Source: Chitinophaga pinensis
GTDB lineage: Bacteria > Bacteroidota > Bacteroidia > Chitinophagales > Chitinophagaceae
NCBI RefSeq assembly: GCF_007896845.1
Contig: NZ_VOHS01000011.1
Coordinates: 1 to 64,000, forward strand
DNA: 64,000 nt
Direction of reading: 5' to 3'
The notes under the pieces were generated by a model. It did no database searches, was not told the DNA's origin, and saw only the letters and a list, made by a program, of their open reading frames with translations. The translations under genes were made by a program, and so were the position numbers. Shown piece by piece: positions 11,557 through 20,420 of the stretch; position 1 is the first letter of the stretch; every line of letters begins with the position of its first letter.

Positions 11557-13998
11557 ATGAACAAGTGTAAAATAGCATTACTGGTTATGGTACTCATGAG
11601 TGTAAAAGGGTTGTCCCAGGCACGTCAGGAATATCTGCTGGAGAAGAACTGGAGGTTTGCCAAAGGCGACCATCCTGAGGCCTCAAAAGAGGCGTTTAAT
11701 GATAAAAGCTGGGAGACAGTCCGCATACCGCACGATTGGGCTATAAAAGGCCCTTTTGACGGCAATAACGATTTACAGAAAGTACAGATCTTACAGAATG
11801 GTGAACAGGAAGCAACAATGAAGGCAGGCCGTACAGGAGGTCTGCCATTCATTGGCACCGGCTGGTACCGTTTGTCATTTTCCGTCCCGGAATTCCGTGC
11901 CGGCCAAAAAGCCGTCCTTTTGTTTGACGGCGCCATGAGCAATGCCGTCGTTTATGTCAATGGCAGAAAAGTGGGTAACTGGCCATATGGTTATAACTCT
12001 TTTTCCTTTGACATCACTTCTTTCCTGCATCCAAAGGGTCAGAATACGCTTGCTGTGCGACTGGAAAACTTTGAACAGGCATCCCGCTGGTATCCGGGTG
12101 CAGGGCTGTACCGAAATGTACACCTGATCGTTACCAACGATGCACATGTACCAGTCTGGGGTACCTACATCACCACCCCAACGATCACAAAGGAAAGTGC
12201 GGCGGTACAATTGCTGACCACTATCGACAGAAGTAATAAAAAGTCTGCGCTCAGAGTAAAAACCAATCTGCTCAATGCCGCCGGCAAGGTGGTGGCGACC
12301 GCTTCCACGCCCTTAAAAGCAGACAGCAATACCGTTACACAACAATTCGCTATTACCCAACCTGCGCTATGGTCTCCGGAAACGCCTGTAATGTACAAAG
12401 CCGTCACACAGGTATATGAAGGGACACAATTAAAAGACCAATATGAAACACCTTTCGGCATCCGTACCATTGAGTACAAAGCCGGTAAGGGTTTTCTGCT
12501 GAATGGTCAGCCGCGGAAGTTCAGAGGCGTCTGCAATCACCATGACCTTGGTCCGCTGGGAGCGGCTATCAATACCGCAGCTTTACGCAGGCAAATTCGT
12601 CTGCTCAAAGATATGGGCTGCGACGCGATCCGTACTTCACATAACATGCCTGCACCGGAACTGGTAACACTATGCGACGAAATGGGTATCATGCTGATGG
12701 TAGAATCTTTTGACGAATGGAAAGCGCCCAAAGTAAAGAATGGCTACAGTCTTTACTTTGATGAATGGGTGGAAAAGGATCTGCTGAATATGCTGCATCA
12801 CTACCGGAATAATCCTTCCAACATCATGTGGAGCATCGGTAATGAAGTACCTGATCAGAGTTCTGCCAATGGTAAAGATATCGCACGTCGTCTGCAGGAC
12901 ATCTGTCACCGCGAAGATCCAACCCGCCCCGTAACGGCAGGCATGGACCGCTTTGATGATGCGATTAACAAAGGCTTCGCTGCCGTACTGGATATCCCGG
13001 GTTTTAATTACAAACCAGCCCGTTATCCGGAAGCACACAGTAAATTGCCACAGGGCTTCCTGATGGGTTCAGAAACGGCATCTACGGTCAGTTCAAGGGG
13101 TGTATATAAATTCCCTGTAGGCTTCTACAAAGGGAAAATGTATGACGACAATCAATGTTCCTCTTATGATTTTGAGGTCTGTTCGTGGTCTCAGGTACCT
13201 GATGATGAATTCGTACAACAGGAGGAGCTGGATTATACTATTGGTGAATTTGTATGGACCGGTTTTGACTATCTTGGTGAGCCTACACCTTATGATTCCA
13301 AATGGCCTTCTCATAGTTCCTATTTCGGCATCTTCGATCTGGCAGGTATTCCCAAAGACCGTTTTTACCTGTACAGAAGTCACTGGAATAAGCAACAGCC
13401 TACCTTACATCTGCTGCCACACTGGACATGGCCGGGCAGAGAAGGACAGGTAACTCCAGTATTCTGTTACACGAATTATCCTTCAGCAGAACTTTTTGTG
13501 AATGGCAAAAGTATGGGCAGATTAAGCAAAGACACCACTACACATCAGAGCCGTTACCGTCTGATGTGGAATGAGGTGGTCTATCAGCCGGGCACGATCC
13601 GTGTAGTAGCTTATGACAATACCGGCAAAGCTGTGGCGGAAGATAGTGTATCCACAGCTGGTACGCCACACCACATCCGGCTCGAAGCAGATAATAACGC
13701 TTTATCTGCAGATGGTAAAGACCTGTCTTATATTACAGCCAGTGTAGTTGATGAGCAGGGGAATATTTGTCCGGCGGCTAATCATCTTCTCCGGTTTGAA
13801 GTAACAGGAGCAGGTAGTTTTAAGGCAGTCGCCAATGGAGATCCTACCTGTCTGGAAGCTTTTCATTTACCACAGATGAAAACATTCAGTGGGAAGTTAG
13901 TATTTATTGTGCAGTCAGGAGAAAAGGCGGGCGATATAAAAGCGTTGGTAAAATCGGCGGGTTTACAAGCGGCCAGTTATACGATTCATGTTAAATAG
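11557..13998 (+). CDS. GH2 beta-galactosidase, secreted
   Basis: This 813-residue exo-enzyme has a short signal peptide (to about residue 20). It then carries the GH2 sugar-binding jelly roll (about 25-200), the immunoglobulin-like domain (200-300) and the TIM barrel, with RGVCNHHD, acid/base Glu430 in SIGNEVPD and nucleophile Glu564 in TIGEFVWTGFDY. C-terminal sandwich domains resembling DUF4982 follow. It lies 3 bp after the preceding hydrolase gene and is the last gene of the operon before a strong terminator. The likely job is release of galactose from galacto-oligosaccharides made by the GH53 enzyme. Confidence 0.92.
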   Translation: MNKCKIALLVMVLMSVKGLSQARQEYLLEKNWRFAKGDHPEASKEAFNDKSWETVRIPHDWAIKGPFDGNNDLQKVQILQNGEQEATMKAGRTGGLPFIGTGWYRLSFSVPEFRAGQKAVLLFDGAMSNAVVYVNGRKVGNWPYGYNSFSFDITSFLHPKGQNTLAVRLENFEQASRWYPGAGLYRNVHLIVTNDAHVPVWGTYITTPTITKESAAVQLLTTIDRSNKKSALRVKTNLLNAAGKVVATASTPLKADSNTVTQQFAITQPALWSPETPVMYKAVTQVYEGTQLKDQYETPFGIRTIEYKAGKGFLLNGQPRKFRGVCNHHDLGPLGAAINTAALRRQIRLLKDMGCDAIRTSHNMPAPELVTLCDEMGIMLMVESFDEWKAPKVKNGYSLYFDEWVEKDLLNMLHHYRNNPSNIMWSIGNEVPDQSSANGKDIARRLQDICHREDPTRPVTAGMDRFDDAINKGFAAVLDIPGFNYKPARYPEAHSKLPQGFLMGSETASTVSSRGVYKFPVGFYKGKMYDDNQCSSYDFEVCSWSQVPDDEFVQQEELDYTIGEFVWTGFDYLGEPTPYDSKWPSHSSYFGIFDLAGIPKDRFYLYRSHWNKQQPTLHLLPHWTWPGREGQVTPVFCYTNYPSAELFVNGKSMGRLSKDTTTHQSRYRLMWNEVVYQPGTIRVVAYDNTGKAVAEDSVSTAGTPHHIRLEADNNALSADGKDLSYITASVVDEQGNICPAANHLLRFEVTGAGSFKAVANGDPTCLEAFHLPQMKTFSGKLVFIVQSGEKAGDIKALVKSAGLQAASYTIHVK

Positions 13999-14007
13999 CA
14001 AAATAAA

Positions 14008-14037
14008 AACCGCCTCAGTTACCCGAGGCGGTTTTTT
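14008..14037 (+). terminator. Rho-independent terminator closing the galactan operon
   Basis: A 9-bp GC-rich stem (AACCGCCTC / GAGGCGGTT) with an 8-base loop is followed by a T run. It lies 10 bp after the GH2 stop codon and just before the convergent GH2 gene. Confidence 0.9.
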
Positions 14038-14059
14038 ATTTATTCCTTCTGCACTGTTT

Positions 14060-15904
14060 TTACTTTGCCAGTGCCGGATTATACAATTTTGTATTTGCTT
14101 CTTTCATCTTATCTACCGGGAACTTATCCACTTTACGGTCATAAGTCATGAAACCATTGATCTCGCCTTCTACATCGGTTGTCTGTGTATATACCGCTGC
14201 AGATAAGCCCAATGGGATCAGCTGTGCGATCCTTTGGGTAAATTCATTGTAGCGTTTGAACATATCATCTGAGGTCTTGAAAGACTGATAACCCCAGTTT
14301 TTGTTCTGCTGCCAGGTATGTCCGTCTACAGGTAAACCTAATCCACCGAACTCGCCTAATACAAGGATCTGTTTTTCACCAAACAGTTCAGGGCTTGGCA
14401 TGGCGGGATGTGGATAGTTGTGCAGATCCAGAATATGGCCGGTGATGTAGAAGTTACCACCACTTGCGCTGTTTACCAGTCTGGATGGATCTTTCTTCAT
14501 TGTCCACTCTGTGATCTCCACTGTTTTGAACTGACCCCATGCTTCGTTGAATGGAATCCACACGACTATACTTGGATAGTTGTGTAAGGCATCCATGATG
14601 GCGTTCCACTCTTTACGATAGTAACCTTCTGATTCAGCCGTACGGTCTTTATCAGTCTGATGATCATAAATACCCGGACGGTTTTCCCATCCGTTACCTC
14701 TATCGCCACTTGGCATATCCTGCCACAACAGGATACCGGCTTTATCGCAATAAGTATAATACGTTGCCGGCTCCACTTTAATGTGTTTGCGGATCATATT
14801 AAAGCCCATTTTCTTCAGCTGGTCGATATCATACACCATGGCTTCGTGCGTAGGAGGTGTATACAGACCGTCAGGCCACCAGCCCTGATCCAGAGGCCCA
14901 TACTGGAATAAGAACTCATTATTGAGCATCATACGCTGTACACCTTTAGCATCTTTCGCCATGGAGATCTTACGCATAGCGAAATAGCTCCTGATTTCAT
15001 CTACCGGTTTATTATTGCGCAGCAGTGTTACTTTCAGGTCATACAGATAAGGATTGGAAGGAGACCATAATTTCTCATTGGACATCGTAATAACAGCTGC
15101 TTCCTTTGCATTTGCCTCCTGTTGGGCAATCACTTTATTGCCTTCCAGCACTTCAATTTTCAGCTTATCGCCATCCTGCACGTTCTGTACATCTGCAGAG
15201 AGCGTAAGCGTGTGTTTATCCACATCAGGCGTTTGTCTGGTAGCCGCGATGTATGTTTTCGGAACTGCTTCCAGCCATACTGTCTGCCAGATACCGGTTA
15301 CAGGTGTGTACCAGATGCCTTCTGGTTTTACGACCTGTTTACCTGCAGGCTGCGGACCGTCATCTGTCGGGTCCCATACGCGTACAGTCACTTCCTGTTT
15401 ACCCCCTTTCTTCAGGAAAGGTGTGATGTTGAAGCTGAAAGGATCGTAACCACCTTCATGTTTACCCACGCTGGCGCCGTTCACAAAAACCTCTGTTTGC
15501 CAGTCTACAGCACCGAAATGCAGCAGTACTTCCTTATTCTTCATAGCAGCAGGAATATTGATCGTGGTTTTATACCACAACAAACTGTCTTTTCCAACAT
15601 TGCGGCCTACACCTGACAATGCTGACTCCACAGCAAAAGGAACGAGGATGCTTCCATCATAACTGGATGGTTGCGGTTGAGACTTACCTGTAATTGCATA
15701 ACTCCAGAGACCATTGAGATTTTGCCAGTTATTACTTCTAACCAGCATCGGACGTGGATACTCGGGCAAAGGTGCTTTAGGATCTACCTTTTCAGCCCAT
15801 TGGGTTACAATTCTGTCTTTGATCAGATGCCACTGTTGTTGCTGGGCATTTGCTGCCGTAGCGAGACACACAGACGACAGCAGACAGGATACTAGTTTTT
15901 TCAT
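14060..15904 (-). CDS. GH2-family glycoside hydrolase (beta-galactosidase/glucuronidase type), secreted
   Basis: The protein has 614 residues from the ATG at 15904, which gives a clean signal peptide (MKKLVSCLL...ANAQ). The longer frame upstream has no signal and is rejected. It contains the GH2 sugar-binding domain, an immunoglobulin-like domain and a barrel with acid/base Glu454 in FNEAWGQF and likely nucleophile Glu518 in LGEFGGLG. It is shorter than the GH2 enzyme it faces and is not closely related to it. It converges on the galactan operon, so it has its own promoter. It may add a second exo-specificity, or it may be unrelated to galactan. Confidence 0.88.
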   Translation of the reverse strand: MKKLVSCLLSSVCLATAANAQQQQWHLIKDRIVTQWAEKVDPKAPLPEYPRPMLVRSNNWQNLNGLWSYAITGKSQPQPSSYDGSILVPFAVESALSGVGRNVGKDSLLWYKTTINIPAAMKNKEVLLHFGAVDWQTEVFVNGASVGKHEGGYDPFSFNITPFLKKGGKQEVTVRVWDPTDDGPQPAGKQVVKPEGIWYTPVTGIWQTVWLEAVPKTYIAATRQTPDVDKHTLTLSADVQNVQDGDKLKIEVLEGNKVIAQQEANAKEAAVITMSNEKLWSPSNPYLYDLKVTLLRNNKPVDEIRSYFAMRKISMAKDAKGVQRMMLNNEFLFQYGPLDQGWWPDGLYTPPTHEAMVYDIDQLKKMGFNMIRKHIKVEPATYYTYCDKAGILLWQDMPSGDRGNGWENRPGIYDHQTDKDRTAESEGYYRKEWNAIMDALHNYPSIVVWIPFNEAWGQFKTVEITEWTMKKDPSRLVNSASGGNFYITGHILDLHNYPHPAMPSPELFGEKQILVLGEFGGLGLPVDGHTWQQNKNWGYQSFKTSDDMFKRYNEFTQRIAQLIPLGLSAAVYTQTTDVEGEINGFMTYDRKVDKFPVDKMKEANTKLYNPALAK

Positions 15905-16043
15905 ACATGATAGATTGTAGAGGCTAAATTTAATCAAATGTTTTAAAAAGTGCCAGTCACTGATGCACAAGCAGTTCCATTTAAGTTCCATTAACATTTC
16001 GCAGTTTTGTGGATAATCCTTACTTTGGCACAAATACCTACCT

Positions 16044-16664
16044 ATGCGCAGTATCCTTTTCCACGTTACCGTACTCCTCTTGTGCTTTACCCGTGTATTC
16101 GCCCAGCAACCTTCTCCTGAAGACTACAAAGTATATACAGCAGTATTCAGGCAGGATATGAGACAAAGAGAAGACAAGATCAGTAGTGTTACTATCATGA
16201 AAAAACTGGATATAAAAATAGATGACTCATGGGTGATAGAGATGCTACAGGAGGAAGGGCAACGCTACCCCGGGGCTAATATCAGAACGCTCTATAATGA
16301 CAAAATGAAGACTCCCATTGATACGTCCATCTGGCAGCTCGTTCTTACATTTCACGACACACACCATGAAGGTGAATTATCTACAGCAGGGTTCCATCTT
16401 AAAGAAAAAATAAACCTGACTGACAGTTATCCTATCAGCTCAAAGAACTACGATAAAGACTGGAAGCGTTATTATAAAAAATACCCGCATGATGCGGGTA
16501 TCTATTCCTTCTCAAGTGTAACTTATTCAGCAGATGGCAAAACAGCTGTTGTGTATCATGCAGCACATTGTCATAGTCTTTGCGGACATGGTCATATCAC
16601 TGTACTGGAAAAAGCGGAAGATAACTGGCAGGTAAAATTTGCAGTCAGACTATGGGCCAGCTAA
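16044..16664 (+). CDS. Secreted protein of unknown function
   Basis: The product has 206 residues with a signal peptide (MRSILFHVTVLLLCFTRVFA-QQ). I do not recognise the family. The central part has a WQLVLTFHDTHH stretch. The end contains a His/Cys-rich AAHCHSLCGHGHITVLEK segment followed by WQVKF, a shape seen in small secreted proteins that end in a single beta-sheet domain. The His/Cys cluster could bind metal (inference). A TACTTTG element at about 16021-16027 may be its -7 box. The gene is convergent with 16681-17439, with only 16 bp between the stops. Confidence 0.75.
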   Translation: MRSILFHVTVLLLCFTRVFAQQPSPEDYKVYTAVFRQDMRQREDKISSVTIMKKLDIKIDDSWVIEMLQEEGQRYPGANIRTLYNDKMKTPIDTSIWQLVLTFHDTHHEGELSTAGFHLKEKINLTDSYPISSKNYDKDWKRYYKKYPHDAGIYSFSSVTYSADGKTAVVYHAAHCHSLCGHGHITVLEKAEDNWQVKFAVRLWAS

Positions 16665-16680
16665 AATAGCAGGGAGCTAC

Positions 16681-17439
16681 TCATTTTACCTTCGGCAACA
16701 CCTCTGCCACCACACCATTTTCTTTTACTGTCATCTTACGCTCCTTCTCAAACTCAAACACCAGATCACGGTCTTTATCAAAGAAGACATCTTCCTTCTC
16801 TGCATACAGATGATATACCTTGTCCCTTATTGTCATCACCAACGAGCCTTTCCCCGTTGTAATCTTTACCTCACCTACATTTGGTCCTTTATATGTTCCC
16901 ACGTAAGCCGATAATACCTTTTCCGATAATGATATTTCCTTCCGTTTATTCTGATAAGTAGCGGGGCCATGATCATAACTTAAAACATTCTTCATCTTCC
17001 ATACACCATCTGTTTTTAACCAGAGATGTGTAAATGAGGCATGTCCATCCAGTTGCGGCCCCTTTCCTGTTTCCAGTATATAAAACACATGTTCTCCGGA
17101 TAATACAGCCCCGTAAATCGCGTTGTCTTTCCTCAGTGGGAACACCTTATACGATCCGGCCACCGGCTCCCTTTTTAAATGCCAGTTGCTATTACTACAC
17201 AGATTCTTACTGAATGATCTGACCAGTGCAGGCAGTCCGATAGTCGGTCCTCCTTTATCATGATAAAATTCCACATCCGGACTGAAGAAAGATCCCATTG
17301 CAGAAGTATCACAACGGTTGTAAGCATCCCAGAATAAACTATCCTGACGGATGATCAAAGCAGATAATTCAGCATCTGTCTGCTGGGCCGATAACATATT
17401 GCAACAGCATAAAAGCAAAAACGTGAACATTGTCTTCAT
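16681..17439 (-). CDS. Secreted DUF4440/SnoaL-like (NTF2-fold) protein
   Basis: The product has 252 residues. The ATG at 17439 gives a good signal peptide (MKTMFTFLLLCCCNMLSA-QQ); an upstream in-frame start at 17493 does not. The first half (about 25-145) reads as an NTF2-like DUF4440 domain (LIIRQDSLFWDAYNRCDTSAM...DVEFYHD, then SFTHLWLKTDGVWKMKNVLSYDHG). The second half (about 165-250) resembles the small barrel (VLSAYVGTYKG) found at the end of many Bacteroidota beta-lactamase-fold proteins. The function is unknown. Confidence 0.8.
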   Translation of the reverse strand: MKTMFTFLLLCCCNMLSAQQTDAELSALIIRQDSLFWDAYNRCDTSAMGSFFSPDVEFYHDKGGPTIGLPALVRSFSKNLCSNSNWHLKREPVAGSYKVFPLRKDNAIYGAVLSGEHVFYILETGKGPQLDGHASFTHLWLKTDGVWKMKNVLSYDHGPATYQNKRKEISLSEKVLSAYVGTYKGPNVGEVKITTGKGSLVMTIRDKVYHLYAEKEDVFFDKDRDLVFEFEKERKMTVKENGVVAEVLPKVK

Positions 17440-17546
17440 GGTCGGGGTATATTTTATACCATACAAAATAACACAAAGCACCCGCTTTACCAATATGCTG
17501 AAAATCTCATTGCCATTCTTTATCTTGGTAAAAACGTCTTCTTATC

Positions 17547-18431
17547 ATGAAACGATACCTGCTTTTATTCCTGTTGTTACCCTCTTTTGTGTATGCACAG
17601 CAAGACCATAAACTGGAAAAGGGATTAAGAGAGATCATCACAGGCTTTCAGGGCGATGTAGGCATCTATGTCAGGAATCTGAAAACAGGACGTTATGTGG
17701 ATATCAACGCTGATACCATCTTCCCTACCGCCAGTATTGTGAAGATCCCTATACTGGTGGGCGTATTTGATAAGATAGAAAAGGGTGAACTTACTTATCA
17801 TCAGCCACTCATCTATCGCGATTCCATTAAATACGGTGGCTCCGGATTGATGCAGTTTTTCAAAGACAGTACAGAAACAGACCTGAGTGTACTGGTTGCT
17901 TTAATGATGGCCTATAGCGATAATACGACTTCCCTTTGGAATCAGGCTTTAGCCGGCGGAGGACAGCGGATCAATGAACTCATGGCCCAATATGGGCTCA
18001 ATGTTACCCGCGTCAACTCACGCACACCTGGTCGTGAGGCGATAAGAAATGTATATGGCTGGGGAATGACAACACCACGGGAAATGGCAGAATTGCTGGT
18101 AAAGATCCGTAATGGTGAAGTGATCAGTCAGAACGCCTCTTCCCGGATGTACAGGCTGATGACACATGGTTACTATGATGAAGTAGGATTATCGCAAATC
18201 CCTCCTTATACACAGGCTGCCCACAAATCGGGTTCTGTAGATGCATCCAGATCAGAAGTTATTCTGGTCAATGCGGCACATGGCGAGTATGTGTTTTACG
18301 TTGGTACTAAAAATAACAAGGACCAGAGATGGACCAGTGAAAATGAAGCGGAGAACCTGATCAGAAAAGTATCGGCCTATCTCTGGGAGTATTATGAGCA
18401 CGGCGGCAAAAAGAAACGCAAAAGCAGATAG
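17547..18431 (+). CDS. Class A beta-lactamase-fold serine hydrolase, exported
   Basis: The product has 294 residues with a signal peptide (to about residue 18, VYA-QQ). It shows the three serine-acylase motifs: S63-I-V-K66, S124-D-N and K227-S-G. In class A enzymes a glutamate in the omega loop deacylates beta-lactams. Here the loop region reads around NSRTPGREA, and I see no ExxLN motif. It may therefore be a DD-peptidase-like or other acyl enzyme, or a poor lactamase, rather than a resistance enzyme. It ends in a basic tail (KKKRKSR). A TATCTTGG element sits about 20 bp upstream. Confidence 0.85.
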   Translation: MKRYLLLFLLLPSFVYAQQDHKLEKGLREIITGFQGDVGIYVRNLKTGRYVDINADTIFPTASIVKIPILVGVFDKIEKGELTYHQPLIYRDSIKYGGSGLMQFFKDSTETDLSVLVALMMAYSDNTTSLWNQALAGGGQRINELMAQYGLNVTRVNSRTPGREAIRNVYGWGMTTPREMAELLVKIRNGEVISQNASSRMYRLMTHGYYDEVGLSQIPPYTQAAHKSGSVDASRSEVILVNAAHGEYVFYVGTKNNKDQRWTSENEAENLIRKVSAYLWEYYEHGGKKKRKSR

Positions 18432-18440
18432 CTCATAAAT

Positions 18441-18480
18441 ATGGGTATAGCTTTCTATTGTGATAGAGCGCTATACCCAT
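18441..18480. terminator. Bidirectional hairpin between convergent genes
   Basis: An 11-bp perfect stem (ATGGGTATAGC / GCTATACCCAT) with an inner CTAT/ATAG pairing lies between the hydrolase and the AraC regulator. Its T runs are weak. Confidence 0.6.
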
Positions 18481-18502
18481 GAGAAATTTGAAATCAGCAG
18501 TA

Positions 18503-19318
18503 TCAATTCCAGTCGGTAGGTGATTTACCGAACTTCTTTTTGAATGAGTTTGAAAAATGCGCAAGGCTCTCAAAGCCCAGATCCAGATAGATAGCAGAAG
18601 GTTTTTTATTCTTTTTCTCTATCAGGTGACGAGCTTCTGTTAATCGCTTATCCTGTAACCAATGTCTCGGCGCCATGCCAAATGCGGTCTTAAAATCCCG
18701 TTTGAAAGCGGCAAGGCTTCTCCCTGTAAGCTCTGCAAACTTAGTAACCGGCACGTTAAAGTAAAAGTTGCTAAGCATGAACTTTTTCAGGTCAATCTTA
18801 TAAGGTGCTGAAAAATCGAATAAGAGATCGCTGAGCGCAGGCATCGCATGTAAGAGGAGTGTCACCGCCTCCTTTACCTTCAGTATCCCGATTGCAGGAG
18901 GCATGTTTGCATCCGGATTACGCGCATAAGGTACTATAGACTGGAAATACCCCTTCAGGAAATCATTTACCGGAATAAGCATATTACGTGGCCCGGCATA
19001 AGGCTGACGCACTTCTATTTTTTCTTCAAGGGCTACTTTTCTCAACAGATCTTCCTGCAGGGTGATCACAATCGTCTGATAGTTTTCACCCGGCAAAGGC
19101 GTTTTGGTGATCTGGCCCAACTGATTTTTTCCGATCAGCAGCATCTGCCCTTTTTGCAATGAAATCTTCTGGCGGGCCGTTTCCAGAGTAAACTGTCCTG
19201 CTACCTGTAATACCAGAGTATTATGTTCCAGAAAAGCAATATCCTGCTTTTGCTGACTGGAAAGATAAGAGTAGAACAATACCCCCGGAATGATGACTAT
19301 CGGATTCTCCATTTCCAT
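18503..19318 (-). CDS. AraC-family transcriptional regulator
   Basis: The product has 271 residues. The N-terminal part (about 1-160) is a cupin-like ligand domain (LQVAGQFTLETARQKISLQKG). The C-terminal part is a double helix-turn-helix (VTKFAELTGRSLAAFKRDF and IYLDLGFESLAHFSNSFKKKFG). It lies 37 bp downstream of the aldo/keto reductase gene on the same strand, so it probably controls or is co-expressed with that enzyme. Confidence 0.92.
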   Translation of the reverse strand: MEMENPIVIIPGVLFYSYLSSQQKQDIAFLEHNTLVLQVAGQFTLETARQKISLQKGQMLLIGKNQLGQITKTPLPGENYQTIVITLQEDLLRKVALEEKIEVRQPYAGPRNMLIPVNDFLKGYFQSIVPYARNPDANMPPAIGILKVKEAVTLLLHAMPALSDLLFDFSAPYKIDLKKFMLSNFYFNVPVTKFAELTGRSLAAFKRDFKTAFGMAPRHWLQDKRLTEARHLIEKKNKKPSAIYLDLGFESLAHFSNSFKKKFGKSPTDWN

Positions 19319-19355
19319 AAAGTTATGAAAGGTGCACGTCTTCTGCTACAATCCG

Positions 19356-20326
19356 CTAACGCTGCAGGTAAGTACCACCAAGAATCGCTCCGGGGCGAAA
19401 TGGGTGTTTAATTGATTGATCTCGTCTGCCGTAAAAGCAATCTCCATTGCCTGTATGTTTTCCGGCAGCCTTGACCTGCGGCTCATGCTCACTAATGGCA
19501 TAATATATTCCCCCTGTGCATTTACCCATGCGATAGCCAGTTGCGTCGGTGTGCAGCCCTTATCCACGGCCATTTGTTTCAACAATTCGACTTTCGCGAG
19601 GTTGTTGATCAGGTTCTCCCCCTGAAAACGTGGGAAGTGTAACTGATAAGCATCAGCCGGGAGCGGCGCTTTCATATCGCCGGTCAGCAGGCCTTCGGCA
19701 GTATTGGCGAACGCGACCACACCAATACCGAGTTCTTTTGCTGTTGGGAGGAGATCGCTTTCTATCTGACGGTCAGCCAGTGAATAACCTATTTCCAGAG
19801 CACTTACCGGATGAACGGCATGCGCTCTTCTGAGTTGGTCGGCCGTGATTTCAGAAACACCCAGATGGCGTACTTTCCCCTCTTTGATCAGGTCGGCTAC
19901 TGTACCGATAACATCTTCAAGCGGCACACTGTCATTGAGCCTGCAAGGCTGATAAAGATCGATGGTGTCTATACCCAGACGTACCAGTGAATAGTTAATA
20001 AAGTTCTTAATTGCTACAGGACGCAAATCCAGCCCCAGCATCTGACCATTATAGAATATTGCGCCAAACTTCACGCTGATAAAAGCATCATCCCGTCTGC
20101 CTTTGATCGCCTTACCCACTAAGAGTTCGTTATGTCCGCTACCGTAAAAGTCGCCCGTATTTAAAAAGTTGATTCCACTATCCAATGCCTGCTGAATAGT
20201 AGCGATACTTTCCATTTCATCATTTGTACGGCTACCCCAGGTGGATGACATCCGCATACAGCCTAATCCCAGTTTAGACACAAGCGGACCATTGTTCCCT
20301 AATGTCATTGTTGCTATTGTTGCCAT
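19356..20326 (-). CDS. Aldo/keto reductase (C-terminal frameshift)
   Basis: This is an NADPH-dependent carbonyl reductase of the AKR superfamily. Visible features are GLGCMRMS, the catalytic region LNTGDFYGSGHNE with Asp and Tyr, KFGA, the segment GIDTIDLYQPCRLN, and the cofactor region near the end. As written the C-terminus reads nonsense after HFAPE. Adding one G at about 19390 gives HFAPGAILGGTYLQR and a stop at 19356, which matches the family. The true end is therefore 19356, and the short tail to 19346 is an artefact. Confidence 0.92.
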
Positions 20327-20420
20327 TGTTTATTGATTTAATGCTACAAAGGTGAGGATTTGAAAGCCCTGCCCGATTGCTTCAATGGCTCAATTTATTT
20401 GTCTGTATGGCTCACCTGTT

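Noticed and set aside
15905..16033. N-terminal extension of the convergent GH2 gene
   Set aside because: The extension lacks a signal peptide and runs through the divergent promoter; the internal ATG gives a perfect signal peptide.
19346..19355. Extended C-terminus of the aldo/keto reductase
   Set aside because: The last residues differ from the family; a one-base correction gives the expected end at 19356.
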